From assembly GCA_964633355.1 (NCBI GenBank), contig CAZWGO010000006.1:1-64000 (forward strand): 64,000 nucleotides of DNA. Reading direction: 5' to 3'. The translations under genes and the position numbers were made by a program. Positions 23,600-31,559 of the stretch are shown here, one piece after another; position 1 is the first letter of the stretch, and every line of letters begins with the position of its first letter. This DNA comes from Micavibrio_B sp964633355 (GTDB lineage: Bacteria > Pseudomonadota > Alphaproteobacteria > Micavibrionales > Micavibrionaceae). Under the pieces are notes generated by a model. That model was not told the origin of the DNA. It made no database searches and was given only the letters and a program-made list of their open reading frames with translations.

Positions 23600-24327
23600 T
23601 GAGCAAAGATGCAGGTAACGTTTTATTTTTAATCTTAATTGCAGTCGCCTTATTTGCCGCCCTTTCTTATGCAGTTACAGGTTCAACAAGAACTGTCGGT
23701 CCTTCTATCTCTAATGAAAAAGCACGAGCTTACGCGGCGCAAATTTTGCAATTCGGGGCTACGGTTAAGGGAGCGGTAACAAGGGTAAAAATTTCATCGG
23801 CCTGTACGGATGAAATGATAGATTTTTCAACTCCTAACTATCTAACTTATGGAGGGGCAGAAAAAATCCCAGTTAACCCTAATGCGCCATCTGATAAAAG
23901 ATGTAATATTTTCGCCCCTTCGGGAGGCGGAGTTTCTGTTGTGATACCTAGCGCTGAGGCTTTAGCACCTCCTAACGCGCCGACGTCAAATATGCTCCAA
24001 GCAGGGCATGGAACGATATGGGTTCTTCAGGGGCCTCTAATAGGAACCAGCGGCCCAAGTGGAACAGTTAGTGCTAATGATCTTATGCTTGTTATACCCT
24101 GGCTAAAAAAAGAAGTTTGCATGGCAATCAACGACTTAGTCGGAATTGCTAGTGTCGGTGAAGATGTTCCTGGTTGGACGAGTACTGGAACGACCGGTAC
24201 GTCTCAGGGCGATTTTATTTCGGATAGAGTAATTGCCGTTACGCCAGAGTTTGCTGGTAAAACTTCATATTGCAGGAAGCAGGCTACTGGCGAATATCAC
24301 TTTACCCAGTTCTTGATGGAGCGTTGA
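23599..24327 (+). CDS. Prepilin-like single-pass surface protein, unknown function
   Basis: A 242-residue protein. After the short start MSKDAGN comes one hydrophobic helix (about 8-27), then an extracytoplasmic domain rich in Gly, Ser, Thr and Pro with four cysteines (SSACTD, DKRCN, KEVCM and TSYCRK). The layout of a short polar leader ending in Gly followed by a hydrophobic helix resembles type IV pilins or pseudopilins, but the +5 Glu is lacking, so it may simply be membrane anchored. It sits between tig and clpP where no gene is expected, is more AT-rich than its neighbours and is flanked by direct repeats, which suggests insertion or a duplicated cassette. Confidence 0.6.
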   Translation: MSKDAGNVLFLILIAVALFAALSYAVTGSTRTVGPSISNEKARAYAAQILQFGATVKGAVTRVKISSACTDEMIDFSTPNYLTYGGAEKIPVNPNAPSDKRCNIFAPSGGGVSVVIPSAEALAPPNAPTSNMLQAGHGTIWVLQGPLIGTSGPSGTVSANDLMLVIPWLKKEVCMAINDLVGIASVGEDVPGWTSTGTTGTSQGDFISDRVIAVTPEFAGKTSYCRKQATGEYHFTQFLMER

Positions 24328-24383
24328 TATTAAAAGACTTCTTTAATTGTCATGTAATTATCAGAGAAACATTTAATAGATTT

Positions 24384-24409
24384 GAATATGCATCTCTATT
24401 TGGCTAGCC
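24384..24409 (+). repeat. Short direct repeat R2, copy 1
   Basis: TTGAATATGCA, a short variable part, then TATTTGGCTAG. The same two blocks recur at 24534-24559. Here the ATG opens a 12-codon frame that ends at the TAA at 24421-24423. Confidence 0.7.
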
Positions 24410-24430
24410 ATAAGGGAGTATAATAAAGCA

Positions 24431-24513
24431 CCTAGTCTAGATTTAGACCGCTAATTCTCCGAGACTTCTGATGTCTGGATTTATATCTTCTGGATATCGG
24501 CCTTCGCCGGTAT
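24431..24513 (+). repeat. 83-bp direct repeat, copy B
   Basis: Ungapped match to copy A (23429-23511). The terminal hairpin reads ATATCGGC-CTTC-GCCGGTAT: the C to T change relative to copy A leaves a T-G wobble pair, and the loop differs, which is consistent with a conserved RNA fold. Confidence 0.85.
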
Positions 24514-24533
24514 GGCGGCAGGAATAGGGGCTT

Positions 24534-24559
24534 GAATATGCACTTTTATTTGGCTAGGT
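24534..24559 (+). repeat. Short direct repeat R2, copy 2
   Basis: Second copy of the TTGAATATGCA ... TATTTGGCTAG element, between repeat B and the clpP start. Its ATG frame is not in phase with clpP. Confidence 0.7.
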
Positions 24560-24599
24560 TAATGGGACCAAAATACCCACCTAAGCTTAAGGCATATAA

Positions 24600-25262
24600 A
24601 TGTTTCCAAGAATTCCCAAAGACAGCGACCCGATGGACGTTTACAACAACTATCTGGTCCCAACCGTTATCGAGCAGACCAACCGCGGCGAGCGCGCCTT
24701 CGACATCTATTCGCGCCTTTTGAAAGAACGCATTATCTTCCTGATCGGTCCGGTCAATGACAACGTATCCTCGCTGATCTGCGCCCAGCTTTTATTCCTT
24801 GAATCTGAGAACCCTGGCAAAGACATTTATTTTTACATCAACTCCCCGGGCGGCGTCGTGTCTTCCGGTCTCGCGATGTACGATACGATGCAGTATATCA
24901 AGCCTGACGTTTCAACCGTTTGTATCGGCCAAGCCTGTTCTATGGGCTCCTTCCTGCTGATGGCCGGCGCTGAAAACAAGCGTTACTGTTTGCCAAACTC
25001 CCGTATCATGATTCACCAGCCATCCGGCGGTGCGCAGGGTATGGCGTCCGATATCGAAATTCAGGCAGCGGAGATCGTTCGCCTTAAGAAAATTTTGACT
25101 GAAACTTACGTCAAGCATACGGGCCAGAAATATAAAACGCTGGAAGACCTGATGGACCGCGACAAGTGGCTGTCTGCCGAGGAGTCGAAAGCTCTAGGCC
25201 TGGTCGATCATGTCGTGACATCCAGAAATGATGTGATTAAGCCTGTCGAGGAAAAGAAATAG
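24600..25262 (+). CDS. clpP: ATP-dependent Clp protease proteolytic subunit
   Basis: A 220-residue serine protease forming the double-heptamer chamber. The catalytic triad is Ser114 (GQACSMGSF), His139 (IMIHQPSGG) and Asp188 (DRDKW). The ATG at 24600 gives the usual propeptide-bearing start; an internal ATG at 24633 is possible. The normal downstream partner clpX is absent and lon follows directly, so the unfoldase (ClpX or ClpA) must be encoded elsewhere. Confidence 0.96.
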   Translation: MFPRIPKDSDPMDVYNNYLVPTVIEQTNRGERAFDIYSRLLKERIIFLIGPVNDNVSSLICAQLLFLESENPGKDIYFYINSPGGVVSSGLAMYDTMQYIKPDVSTVCIGQACSMGSFLLMAGAENKRYCLPNSRIMIHQPSGGAQGMASDIEIQAAEIVRLKKILTETYVKHTGQKYKTLEDLMDRDKWLSAEESKALGLVDHVVTSRNDVIKPVEEKK

Positions 25263-25287
25263 GTAATTATCGGCTTTTTACTGAAGC

Positions 25288-25313
25288 CTTGAATTTCTTA
25301 AAATCTTAACCAT
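25288..25313 (+). promoter_or_regulatory. Candidate heat-shock (RpoH-type) promoter for lon
   Basis: CTTGAA (25288-25293) and CCAT (25310-25313) are 16 bases apart, similar to alphaproteobacterial sigma-32 promoters, and lie about 80 bases upstream of lon. The -10 match is weak. Confidence 0.3.
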
Positions 25314-25319
25314 TTTAGT

Positions 25320-25345
25320 AAAAGCTGGGCATTAATCCAGCTTTT
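25320..25345 (+). terminator. Hairpin between clpP and lon
   Basis: Stem AAAAGCTGG / CCAGCTTTT with an eight-base loop and only a four-base T stretch. It would end clpP transcripts or attenuate read-through into lon. Confidence 0.5.
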
Positions 25346-25391
25346 CACATTTAGTCTCATGCTTATTTAAGGTGAGACAAGGAGTACCAAA

Positions 25392-27803
25392 ATGATCGGG
25401 TTCCGTTCAAATATGCCGAAGGCTTATGCCGTTCTTCCTCTTCGCGATATCGTGGTTTTCCCACATATGATCGTGCCGCTCTTCGTAGGGCGCGAAAAGT
25501 CGGTGAAGGCTCTCGAAAAAGTCATGGAAGGCGGGAAGAAAATTCTTCTTCTTACGCAAAAATCCCCAACTACCGACGATCCTATCATCGATGATTTATA
25601 TTCCTCGGGGACGATCGGTACGATTTTACAACTTCTGAAATTACCGGACGGAACGGTAAAGGTTCTGGTCGAAGGCGAAAGCCGCGCCAAGGTCGAACAG
25701 CCTCTGGCCAATGACGATTTCATGGAAGTTGAAGCGTCTATCATAGAAGATGCAACGCCTCAAAATGAAGAGATGGCGGCATTGTCGCGCGCACTATCCA
25801 CGCAGTTCGAAGAATACGTCAAGCTGAATAAAAAAATTCCGCCCGAAGTTATAGTCTCTATTAATCAGATCGATGATGCGTCGAAACTGTCAGATACCGT
25901 GGCATCTCATTTAAGTTTGAAGCTTGAAGAGAAACAAAAAATTCTCGAAATCAATAATACCGCCGAACGCATGGAGCATATTTTCTCGCTGATGGACGGC
26001 GAGATCGGTGTGCTGCAAGTTGAAAAGCGCATTCGTGGCCGCGTCAAGCGCCAGATGGAAAAAACGCAGCGCGAATATTATCTCAACGAACAAATGAAGG
26101 CGATCCAGAAGGAGCTTGGTGACGGCGAAAGCGGCGACGAGATTCAGGAGCTGGAAAAGAAAATCGGCGGTACGAAGCTTTCCAAGGAAGCGCGTGAAAA
26201 AGCCAAAGGTGAGTTGAAGAAGCTCAAACAGATGTCGCCGATGTCGGCGGAAGCGACCGTCGTTCGCAATTACCTCGACTGGATTTTATCCGTGCCGTGG
26301 AACAAGCCGAGCAAGGTCAAAAAAGATATCGTCGAAGCCGAGAAAATTCTTAACAAGGATCATTTCGGTCTAGAAAAAGTCAAAGAGCGGATCCTTGAAT
26401 ATCTGGCCGTGCAGCAGCGCGCAACGAAAGTGAAGGGGCCAATCCTTTGTCTTGTCGGTCCTCCGGGTGTTGGTAAAACATCGCTGGCGGCGTCGATTGC
26501 CAAAGCAACCAACCGTAATTTCGTGCGCTTGTCTTTGGGCGGCGTGCGCGATGAATCTGAAATTCGCGGTCACCGCCGCACCTATATCGGGGCCTTGCCG
26601 GGTAAAATTATCCAGTCGATGAAGAAGGCAAAATCGTCCAACCCGCTTTTCCTCCTCGACGAGATCGAAAAAATGGGATCGGATTATCGCGGCGACCCTT
26701 CGGCGGCTTTGCTTGAGGTTTTAGATCCTGAACAAAATTCGACATTTGCGGACCACTATCTGGAACTCGATTACGATTTGTCGGATGTGATGTTTATCTG
26801 CACGGCAAACAGTTTGCGCATGCCGCAGCCTCTTTTGGACCGGATGGAAATCATTCGCATCGGCGGTTATACCGAAGACGAAAAAATGGAAATCGTCAAA
26901 CGCCATTTGCTCGCCAAGCAAATCAAGGCGACGGGTCTTCGCGCCGGTGAATTCAAAATCACCGATGATGCCTTGAGAGATTTGATCCGTCATTACACGC
27001 GCGAAGCCGGTGTGCGCTCTCTCGAGCGCGAACTTGCCAGCCTATGCCGTAAAGCAATCAAGGAAATTCTTCGCAAAGGTAAGAAGCAGATTTCGGTCAA
27101 TTCCGCCAACCTGAAAAAATATGCCGGTATTCCGCGATATAAATATGGCGAGCTGGAGGTGGCTGACAGAGTCGGTGTTGTGAACGGTCTTGCCTATACT
27201 GAATTCGGCGGCGATATTTTGTCGATCGAAGCGGTGACGATGCCGGGCAAGGATGGCAAGGTTTCGACAACCGGTAATTTGCGCGAAGTCATGAAAGAAT
27301 CGATCACGGTTGCCGAGATGCTGATCAAGTCACGTTCGAAGCAATTCGGGATTCATTATGACGACTTGAAAGATATGAGTATCCATGTTCACGTTCCGGA
27401 AGGTGCGACCCCAAAAGATGGTCCTTCCGCAGGCGCGGCCATGGTCACGGCGATTATTTCCGCGATTACCAATATCGAGATCAAACGCGATATCGCCATG
27501 ACCGGCGAGGTTAATCTGCGCGGAAACGTGACCGAAATTGGGGGCTTAAAAGAAAAGCTTCTCGCGGCCCACAGGAGCGGCATCAAAACCGTCCTTATCC
27601 CGCAGGATAATGAGAAGGATATCGAGGAAATTCCGGCCAATGTTAAAAAAGGCCTGAAAATCATTCCGGTTGATAATATTCAGGATGTCCTGATCCATGC
27701 TCTAGTACGCGTGCCAGAGCCGATTGAGGAAAAACCGCATGATTACGAGCCGGTGTCGCCACCTGTTGAGGCTGCCGAGGAAGGTGATGCGCTGAGGCAT
27801 TAA
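25392..27803 (+). CDS. lon: ATP-dependent protease Lon (LonA)
   Basis: An 803-residue AAA+ protease that degrades misfolded and regulatory proteins. The N-terminal substrate domain opens with AVLPLRDIVVFPHM. Walker A GPPGVGKT is near residue 356, Walker B is FLLDEIEK, and the proteolytic site PKDGPSAGAAM has Ser at about 679 with the Lys in the downstream GLKEKLLAA region. AAGGAG seven bases upstream of the ATG at 25392 supports that start over the internal ATG at 25413. The hupB gene usual downstream is missing; a tRNA-Val gene follows. Confidence 0.96.
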   Translation: MIGFRSNMPKAYAVLPLRDIVVFPHMIVPLFVGREKSVKALEKVMEGGKKILLLTQKSPTTDDPIIDDLYSSGTIGTILQLLKLPDGTVKVLVEGESRAKVEQPLANDDFMEVEASIIEDATPQNEEMAALSRALSTQFEEYVKLNKKIPPEVIVSINQIDDASKLSDTVASHLSLKLEEKQKILEINNTAERMEHIFSLMDGEIGVLQVEKRIRGRVKRQMEKTQREYYLNEQMKAIQKELGDGESGDEIQELEKKIGGTKLSKEAREKAKGELKKLKQMSPMSAEATVVRNYLDWILSVPWNKPSKVKKDIVEAEKILNKDHFGLEKVKERILEYLAVQQRATKVKGPILCLVGPPGVGKTSLAASIAKATNRNFVRLSLGGVRDESEIRGHRRTYIGALPGKIIQSMKKAKSSNPLFLLDEIEKMGSDYRGDPSAALLEVLDPEQNSTFADHYLELDYDLSDVMFICTANSLRMPQPLLDRMEIIRIGGYTEDEKMEIVKRHLLAKQIKATGLRAGEFKITDDALRDLIRHYTREAGVRSLERELASLCRKAIKEILRKGKKQISVNSANLKKYAGIPRYKYGELEVADRVGVVNGLAYTEFGGDILSIEAVTMPGKDGKVSTTGNLREVMKESITVAEMLIKSRSKQFGIHYDDLKDMSIHVHVPEGATPKDGPSAGAAMVTAIISAITNIEIKRDIAMTGEVNLRGNVTEIGGLKEKLLAAHRSGIKTVLIPQDNEKDIEEIPANVKKGLKIIPVDNIQDVLIHALVRVPEPIEEKPHDYEPVSPPVEAAEEGDALRH

Positions 27804-27856
27804 TTTTAAAATTAGTGCTTGAAATCAATTCGATACAGCTTTAAACAGACACCAGC

Positions 27857-27931
27857 GCGCGGTTAGCTCAGCGGTAGAGCAACTCGTTTACACCGAGTGG
27901 GTCGGCGGTTCAATCCCGTCACTGCGCACCA
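27857..27931 (+). tRNA. tRNA-Val (TAC)
   Basis: A 75-nt cloverleaf with acceptor GCGCGGT / ACTGCGC, D arm GCTCAGC, anticodon TAC in TTTACAC, T arm with TTCAATC, and encoded CCA. Its 3' end is antisense to the last codons of the DUF1275 gene. Confidence 0.95.
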
Positions 27932-28659
27932 TTTTTCCTTAAATCATCCCATATCGGAAAGAAGGCCAGCAAGGCCAGAATAAGCGCGAACGGGATTGTC
28001 ATGATAAAGCCGACGGCTTTAAATGAAACTGCTCCCAAAACGGCACCTATTAAAAATGAAAAGAAAAGGCAACTTCGTAATTTAAGCTTTTCACCATCAA
28101 TTACCACAAAGGGATCTTTTGAGACCTTAGAATAAAAAAACCTGCCAATTGCAATGCCGATATCGGTTGCCAATCCGGTAACATGCGTCGTTCTGATTTC
28201 GGCGTTTGAAATTTTAGTAATGATGGCGTTTTGAAGCCCCATGATAAAGCAAAGCAGGCAGATCGTCGTGTGCACTAACGGTAAACCTAGATCCAGAATT
28301 TTTGCAGCGAAGAGTCCAAAGGTCAGGAGTAGGGTTGCCTCCAGCATCAGAGCGCCTGCATATTCACTATGAAGGTTTCGGGTTCTTGCCCAGTTTATCA
28401 TGATGGCTGATATAACCGCCCCGGCAATAAACGACAGAACATAACCAGCAGAGATCAGCGCGGCGTCCATCCTGTTAAGCGCAATATAATCGCCGATGGA
28501 TGAGGTAATGCCTGTCATATGAGATGTATATGTGCCAACTGCCAGAAATCCTGCGGCATTGATCGCGCCAGCGACAAAAGCCAGTATTACTCCCAGAAGA
28601 GTATTTGCCCTTTTATTGCGGTGCTTACCACCTAGGGTCCGAATGGTTTTTACAGGCAT
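27919..28659 (-). CDS. DUF1275 (YoaK-like) membrane protein
   Basis: A 246-residue protein with about six hydrophobic helices and the DUF1275 features AGAINAAGFLAVGTYTSHMTG near residue 30 and GLQNAIITKISNAEIRTTHVTG in the middle. Members are possible permeases of unknown substrate. The stop codon and last four codons lie antisense inside tRNA-Val, a 13-base overlap. Confidence 0.85.
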   Translation of the reverse strand: MPVKTIRTLGGKHRNKRANTLLGVILAFVAGAINAAGFLAVGTYTSHMTGITSSIGDYIALNRMDAALISAGYVLSFIAGAVISAIMINWARTRNLHSEYAGALMLEATLLLTFGLFAAKILDLGLPLVHTTICLLCFIMGLQNAIITKISNAEIRTTHVTGLATDIGIAIGRFFYSKVSKDPFVVIDGEKLKLRSCLFFSFLIGAVLGAVSFKAVGFIMTIPFALILALLAFFPIWDDLRKNGAQ

Positions 28660-28824
28660 ATCTACATACTCGACTATTCGATTAAATATGAAGTCACCTT
28701 ATCAAATCTTCCGGCTACGCTAAAATCCTTATTAGAGCAATCTAAGGCTTTGAACGAAAAAGGCTTTTCTGAATACAATGGTAAATTCTTTTAATCGGCA
28801 AGCCAGATGATATAAAATATTATA

Positions 28825-29346
28825 ATGCCGCCATTCGATGCCGAGCTGAATGCCGTATTAAACGACCGGGACAGGTTAAGAGCCCTTCGGGCCTCCAACC
28901 TTCTCGACAGTCCGCGCGAAAAAATATTCGAAGATGTAACGACCGCGATTTGCTCAACACTCAATGTCCCGATTTCTCTTGTAACTTTGATTGCGCCCGA
29001 CCGGCAATTCTTTAAAAGCAGCCGTGGCCTTGCTTTTGATTTAACGCTCAATCGGGCGACACCGATAGAAGATTCAACCTGTCAGTATGTCGTCAAAAAA
29101 GGCGGGCTTCTCGTTATTGACGATGTAACAGCGGATCCTTTTTTCGTTGCTCATGAAGGATTGAAAGGAGTCGGAGCGGGGTCTTATCTCGGGACGCCGC
29201 TTTATGTGTTTGGGCAGCCTATTGGCTCTGTTTGCGCGGTGGATATAAAGCCTCGGAAATGGACGGAAGTTGAAATCGATTTTCTTCAAGGCAAGGCCAA
29301 CATGCTGGCTCATGAAGTCATTAAACGCAGATCACCGTTATTTTAA
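28825..29346 (+). CDS. GAF domain protein
   Basis: A 173-residue protein that is essentially a single GAF sensory domain (about 25-165). It has the pattern of free-standing GAF proteins: ALRASNLLDSPREKIFEDVT, PISLVTLIAPDRQFFKS, EDSTCQYVV, VIDDVTADPFF and YLGTPLYVFGQPIGSVCAVD. The ligand is unknown. It converges on the sensor kinase gene with a nine-base overlap, which hints at a shared signalling role but does not show one. Confidence 0.8.
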   Translation: MPPFDAELNAVLNDRDRLRALRASNLLDSPREKIFEDVTTAICSTLNVPISLVTLIAPDRQFFKSSRGLAFDLTLNRATPIEDSTCQYVVKKGGLLVIDDVTADPFFVAHEGLKGVGAGSYLGTPLYVFGQPIGSVCAVDIKPRKWTEVEIDFLQGKANMLAHEVIKRRSPLF

Positions 29347-30894
29347 AACTTCCTGAATTTTTTCTGCTAATTGCTGTTTTCTAAAAGGCTTGCCTATCAG
29401 GTGAACACCCTCATCGAGCAAACCGCTTTGGAAAATTGCATGTTCAGCATAACCGGAGTTAAACAGAACACGTAAATTTGGGTATTGCGCCTTAGCCTGT
29501 CGGGCAAGGACAGGCCCGTTTATTTCACCAGGCAGCATGACATCCGTAAGAAGAAGATCAATAGTCGCACCTTTTTCATTGATAATTTTCAAAGCGGCAT
29601 CACCCGTTAAGGCAGTTATGACTGTGTAGCCTAAGCTTTCTACTATCGAAGAAGTAAGCTTTAGAACCTCAGGGTTATCTTCGACTACAAGAATTGTTTT
29701 GCCTTTGTTTTCAGTGTTAACAGGCAGAATAGTAACTTTTTCTTCCATTATCGCCGCGTCATCAAGTGAGCGCGGGAGATAAATTTTTACAGATGTTCCT
29801 TGCCCAACTTCGCTGTATATCTTGATATGTCCACGGCTCTGTTTAACAAAACCATAGACCATGCTCAGGCCGAGTCCGCTGCCTTTGCCGACCGTCTTGG
29901 TTGTAAAAAAAGGTTCGAAGGCCTTTTCTATGATTTCGGGCGTCATGCCCGTGCCTGTATCACTTATGGCCACAAGGGCATAATCTCCGGGAACGACATC
30001 TAAATTATGAGCGGCATAATTTTCATCGAGGTATATATTTTGTGTCTCGTAAATAAGTTTTCCGCCCTTGGGCATGGCATCCCGCGCATTGATAGAAAGA
30101 TTTAGCAAGGCGTTTTCAAGCTGACGGGGGTCGATTTTAGTATTCCAGAGATCCTGTGCCAGCGACAAGCGGATTTCTATTCTCTCACCAAGAGTCCGTT
30201 TGGCAAGTTTCGACATGCTCGTAATGAGATCGTTGACAGAAATAACTTTGGGTTGAAGAGTTTGTTTTCTTCCAAAAGCTAACAATCTTTGCGTTAGTTC
30301 AGAGCCATGTTCTGCTGCTTCGATACTGGGCTGTATATATTCACGTAGAGGATCTTGGTCATCGGTTTTTTCATAGAGGAAGTCCAGATTCCCCATGATG
30401 ATCGCAAGGATATTATTAAAATCATGGGCTATGCCGCCAGTCAACTGACCCAAGGCTTCCATTTTTTGTGCTTGGCGCAACTGTTCGCGTTCCTTGTCAG
30501 CTTCTTTGCGCTCGCTTATATCCCGGATTATACCAACAAAAGCATGGGCCGTTCCTTTAGGTGTAGCGCCGATGGCAAGCTCCATAGGGAATGTGGTTCC
30601 ATCTTTTCGTTGTCCTGAGACTTCCCGTCCGATGCCAATGATCTTGGCTATCCCTGTACTAAGATAATTTTTCAAATATCCGTCATGGTTTTCCCTGTAA
30701 GGGCTCGGCATCAAAATGCTAACATTTTTTCCAAGAACATCTTCAACTGAATAACCAAATAGTCTTGTACATGCTTTGTTAAATGATAAAATCTTGCCAC
30801 TTTCATCGATTGTGACAACCCCATCTACAATTGTATCCAGAATAGTATCAACAATACTTTGCAAAGATCGTGATGCGACAGAGCGTTCAGTCAT
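29338..30894 (-). CDS. PAS sensor histidine kinase with C-terminal receiver domain (hybrid)
   Basis: A 518-residue cytoplasmic hybrid kinase with no membrane helix. The PAS domain covers about 8-130 (VVTIDESGKILSFNKA, GYSVEDVLGKNVSILMP). HisKA has phospho-acceptor His157 in GGIAHDFNN. The HATPase contains NLSINARDAMP, SDTGTGM and GKGSGLGLSM. A receiver domain (about 398-518) has phospho-acceptor Asp451 (LTDVMLPG). The PAS, kinase and receiver layout is like FixL- or CckA-type soluble kinases. Its ATG overlaps the upstream receiver gene by four bases. Confidence 0.9.
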   Translation of the reverse strand: MTERSVASRSLQSIVDTILDTIVDGVVTIDESGKILSFNKACTRLFGYSVEDVLGKNVSILMPSPYRENHDGYLKNYLSTGIAKIIGIGREVSGQRKDGTTFPMELAIGATPKGTAHAFVGIIRDISERKEADKEREQLRQAQKMEALGQLTGGIAHDFNNILAIIMGNLDFLYEKTDDQDPLREYIQPSIEAAEHGSELTQRLLAFGRKQTLQPKVISVNDLITSMSKLAKRTLGERIEIRLSLAQDLWNTKIDPRQLENALLNLSINARDAMPKGGKLIYETQNIYLDENYAAHNLDVVPGDYALVAISDTGTGMTPEIIEKAFEPFFTTKTVGKGSGLGLSMVYGFVKQSRGHIKIYSEVGQGTSVKIYLPRSLDDAAIMEEKVTILPVNTENKGKTILVVEDNPEVLKLTSSIVESLGYTVITALTGDAALKIINEKGATIDLLLTDVMLPGEINGPVLARQAKAQYPNLRVLFNSGYAEHAIFQSGLLDEGVHLIGKPFRKQQLAEKIQEVLK

Positions 30895-31304
30895 GATAAA
30901 TTATTCTTACATTGTGAATCATCGTCAGATTTAGGAAGCATAACTTTGATTTCCTCCAGAATATTGCGAAGTAAGGGAACCCTGAATGGTTTTGGAATAT
31001 TAGCTACAATTGAGAGCCCGTAGACATGTCCAATGTCCTCAGCCATGTGTCTAAAAGTATTATCAGCACTGAGGATGACGATATAGGATTTGCATGTGCT
31101 ATCTTTAAGAAAGCGCAGAACCTCAAATCCATCCATCCCGGGCATAACGATATCCAATACGATGATATCCGGCCTAAAAGAATCATAAGCAGTTTTGAAC
31201 TCATGTTCATTATGCGCGCACATGGTTTCAAGACCGCAGCCAATGCCGACGTTACTAATAATATCTGCAATAGATTTATTATCTTCGACAGCCAATAGTC
31301 TCAT
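30891..31304 (-). CDS. Single-domain response regulator (REC only)
   Basis: A 137-residue CheY-like receiver with acidic pair VEDN, phospho-acceptor Asp51 (IVLDIVMPGMDG), ILSAD and conserved Lys in NIPKPF. There is no output domain. It is co-transcribed with and overlaps the hybrid kinase (ATGA). It probably passes phosphate between kinases or acts by protein contact, which is inference. Confidence 0.88.
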   Translation of the reverse strand: MRLLAVEDNKSIADIISNVGIGCGLETMCAHNEHEFKTAYDSFRPDIIVLDIVMPGMDGFEVLRFLKDSTCKSYIVILSADNTFRHMAEDIGHVYGLSIVANIPKPFRVPLLRNILEEIKVMLPKSDDDSQCKNNLS

Positions 31305-31559
31305 TTTTATACCACTTCTTTTTGGCTTCTGAGGTTTTATAAAAAATTACTCAAATCTAGTGGAGGATATATCGTAATTTCGCATATACGGTCTTAGCTA
31401 TCAAGAAAATTAGGCTTCGTAGAGCATGTAATAGTTTTGTGCGCAAGCGTAAGGAGATATCGTATGTTAACATTATGCGTTAGGCATATCATCAATCGAC
31501 TCATTAATTCTTTCGAAAGTCATATAATAGGGCTAAGCTCATTCGAAATGGAGAGTTGA
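31305..31559. other. Divergent intergenic region, no gene seen
   Basis: 255 AT-rich bases between the divergent response regulator and ald genes. It must hold both promoters. I see GGAGAGTTGA as the ald ribosome site at its right end and no strong hairpin. Confidence 0.5.

Larger units (their letters stand above)
24328..24599 (+). other. Repeat-bearing spacer between the prepilin-like gene and clpP
   Basis: No gene of normal size. It holds the short repeat R2 twice (24384-24409 and 24534-24559) on either side of 83-bp repeat copy B. The clpP promoter must lie here or within the repeats; no clear -35/-10 pair was picked out. Confidence 0.6.

Noticed and set aside
28637..28794. Open frame of about 52 codons between the DUF1275 and GAF genes
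   Set aside because: No start codon or ribosome site, partly antisense to DUF1275; at most the tail of a lost gene.
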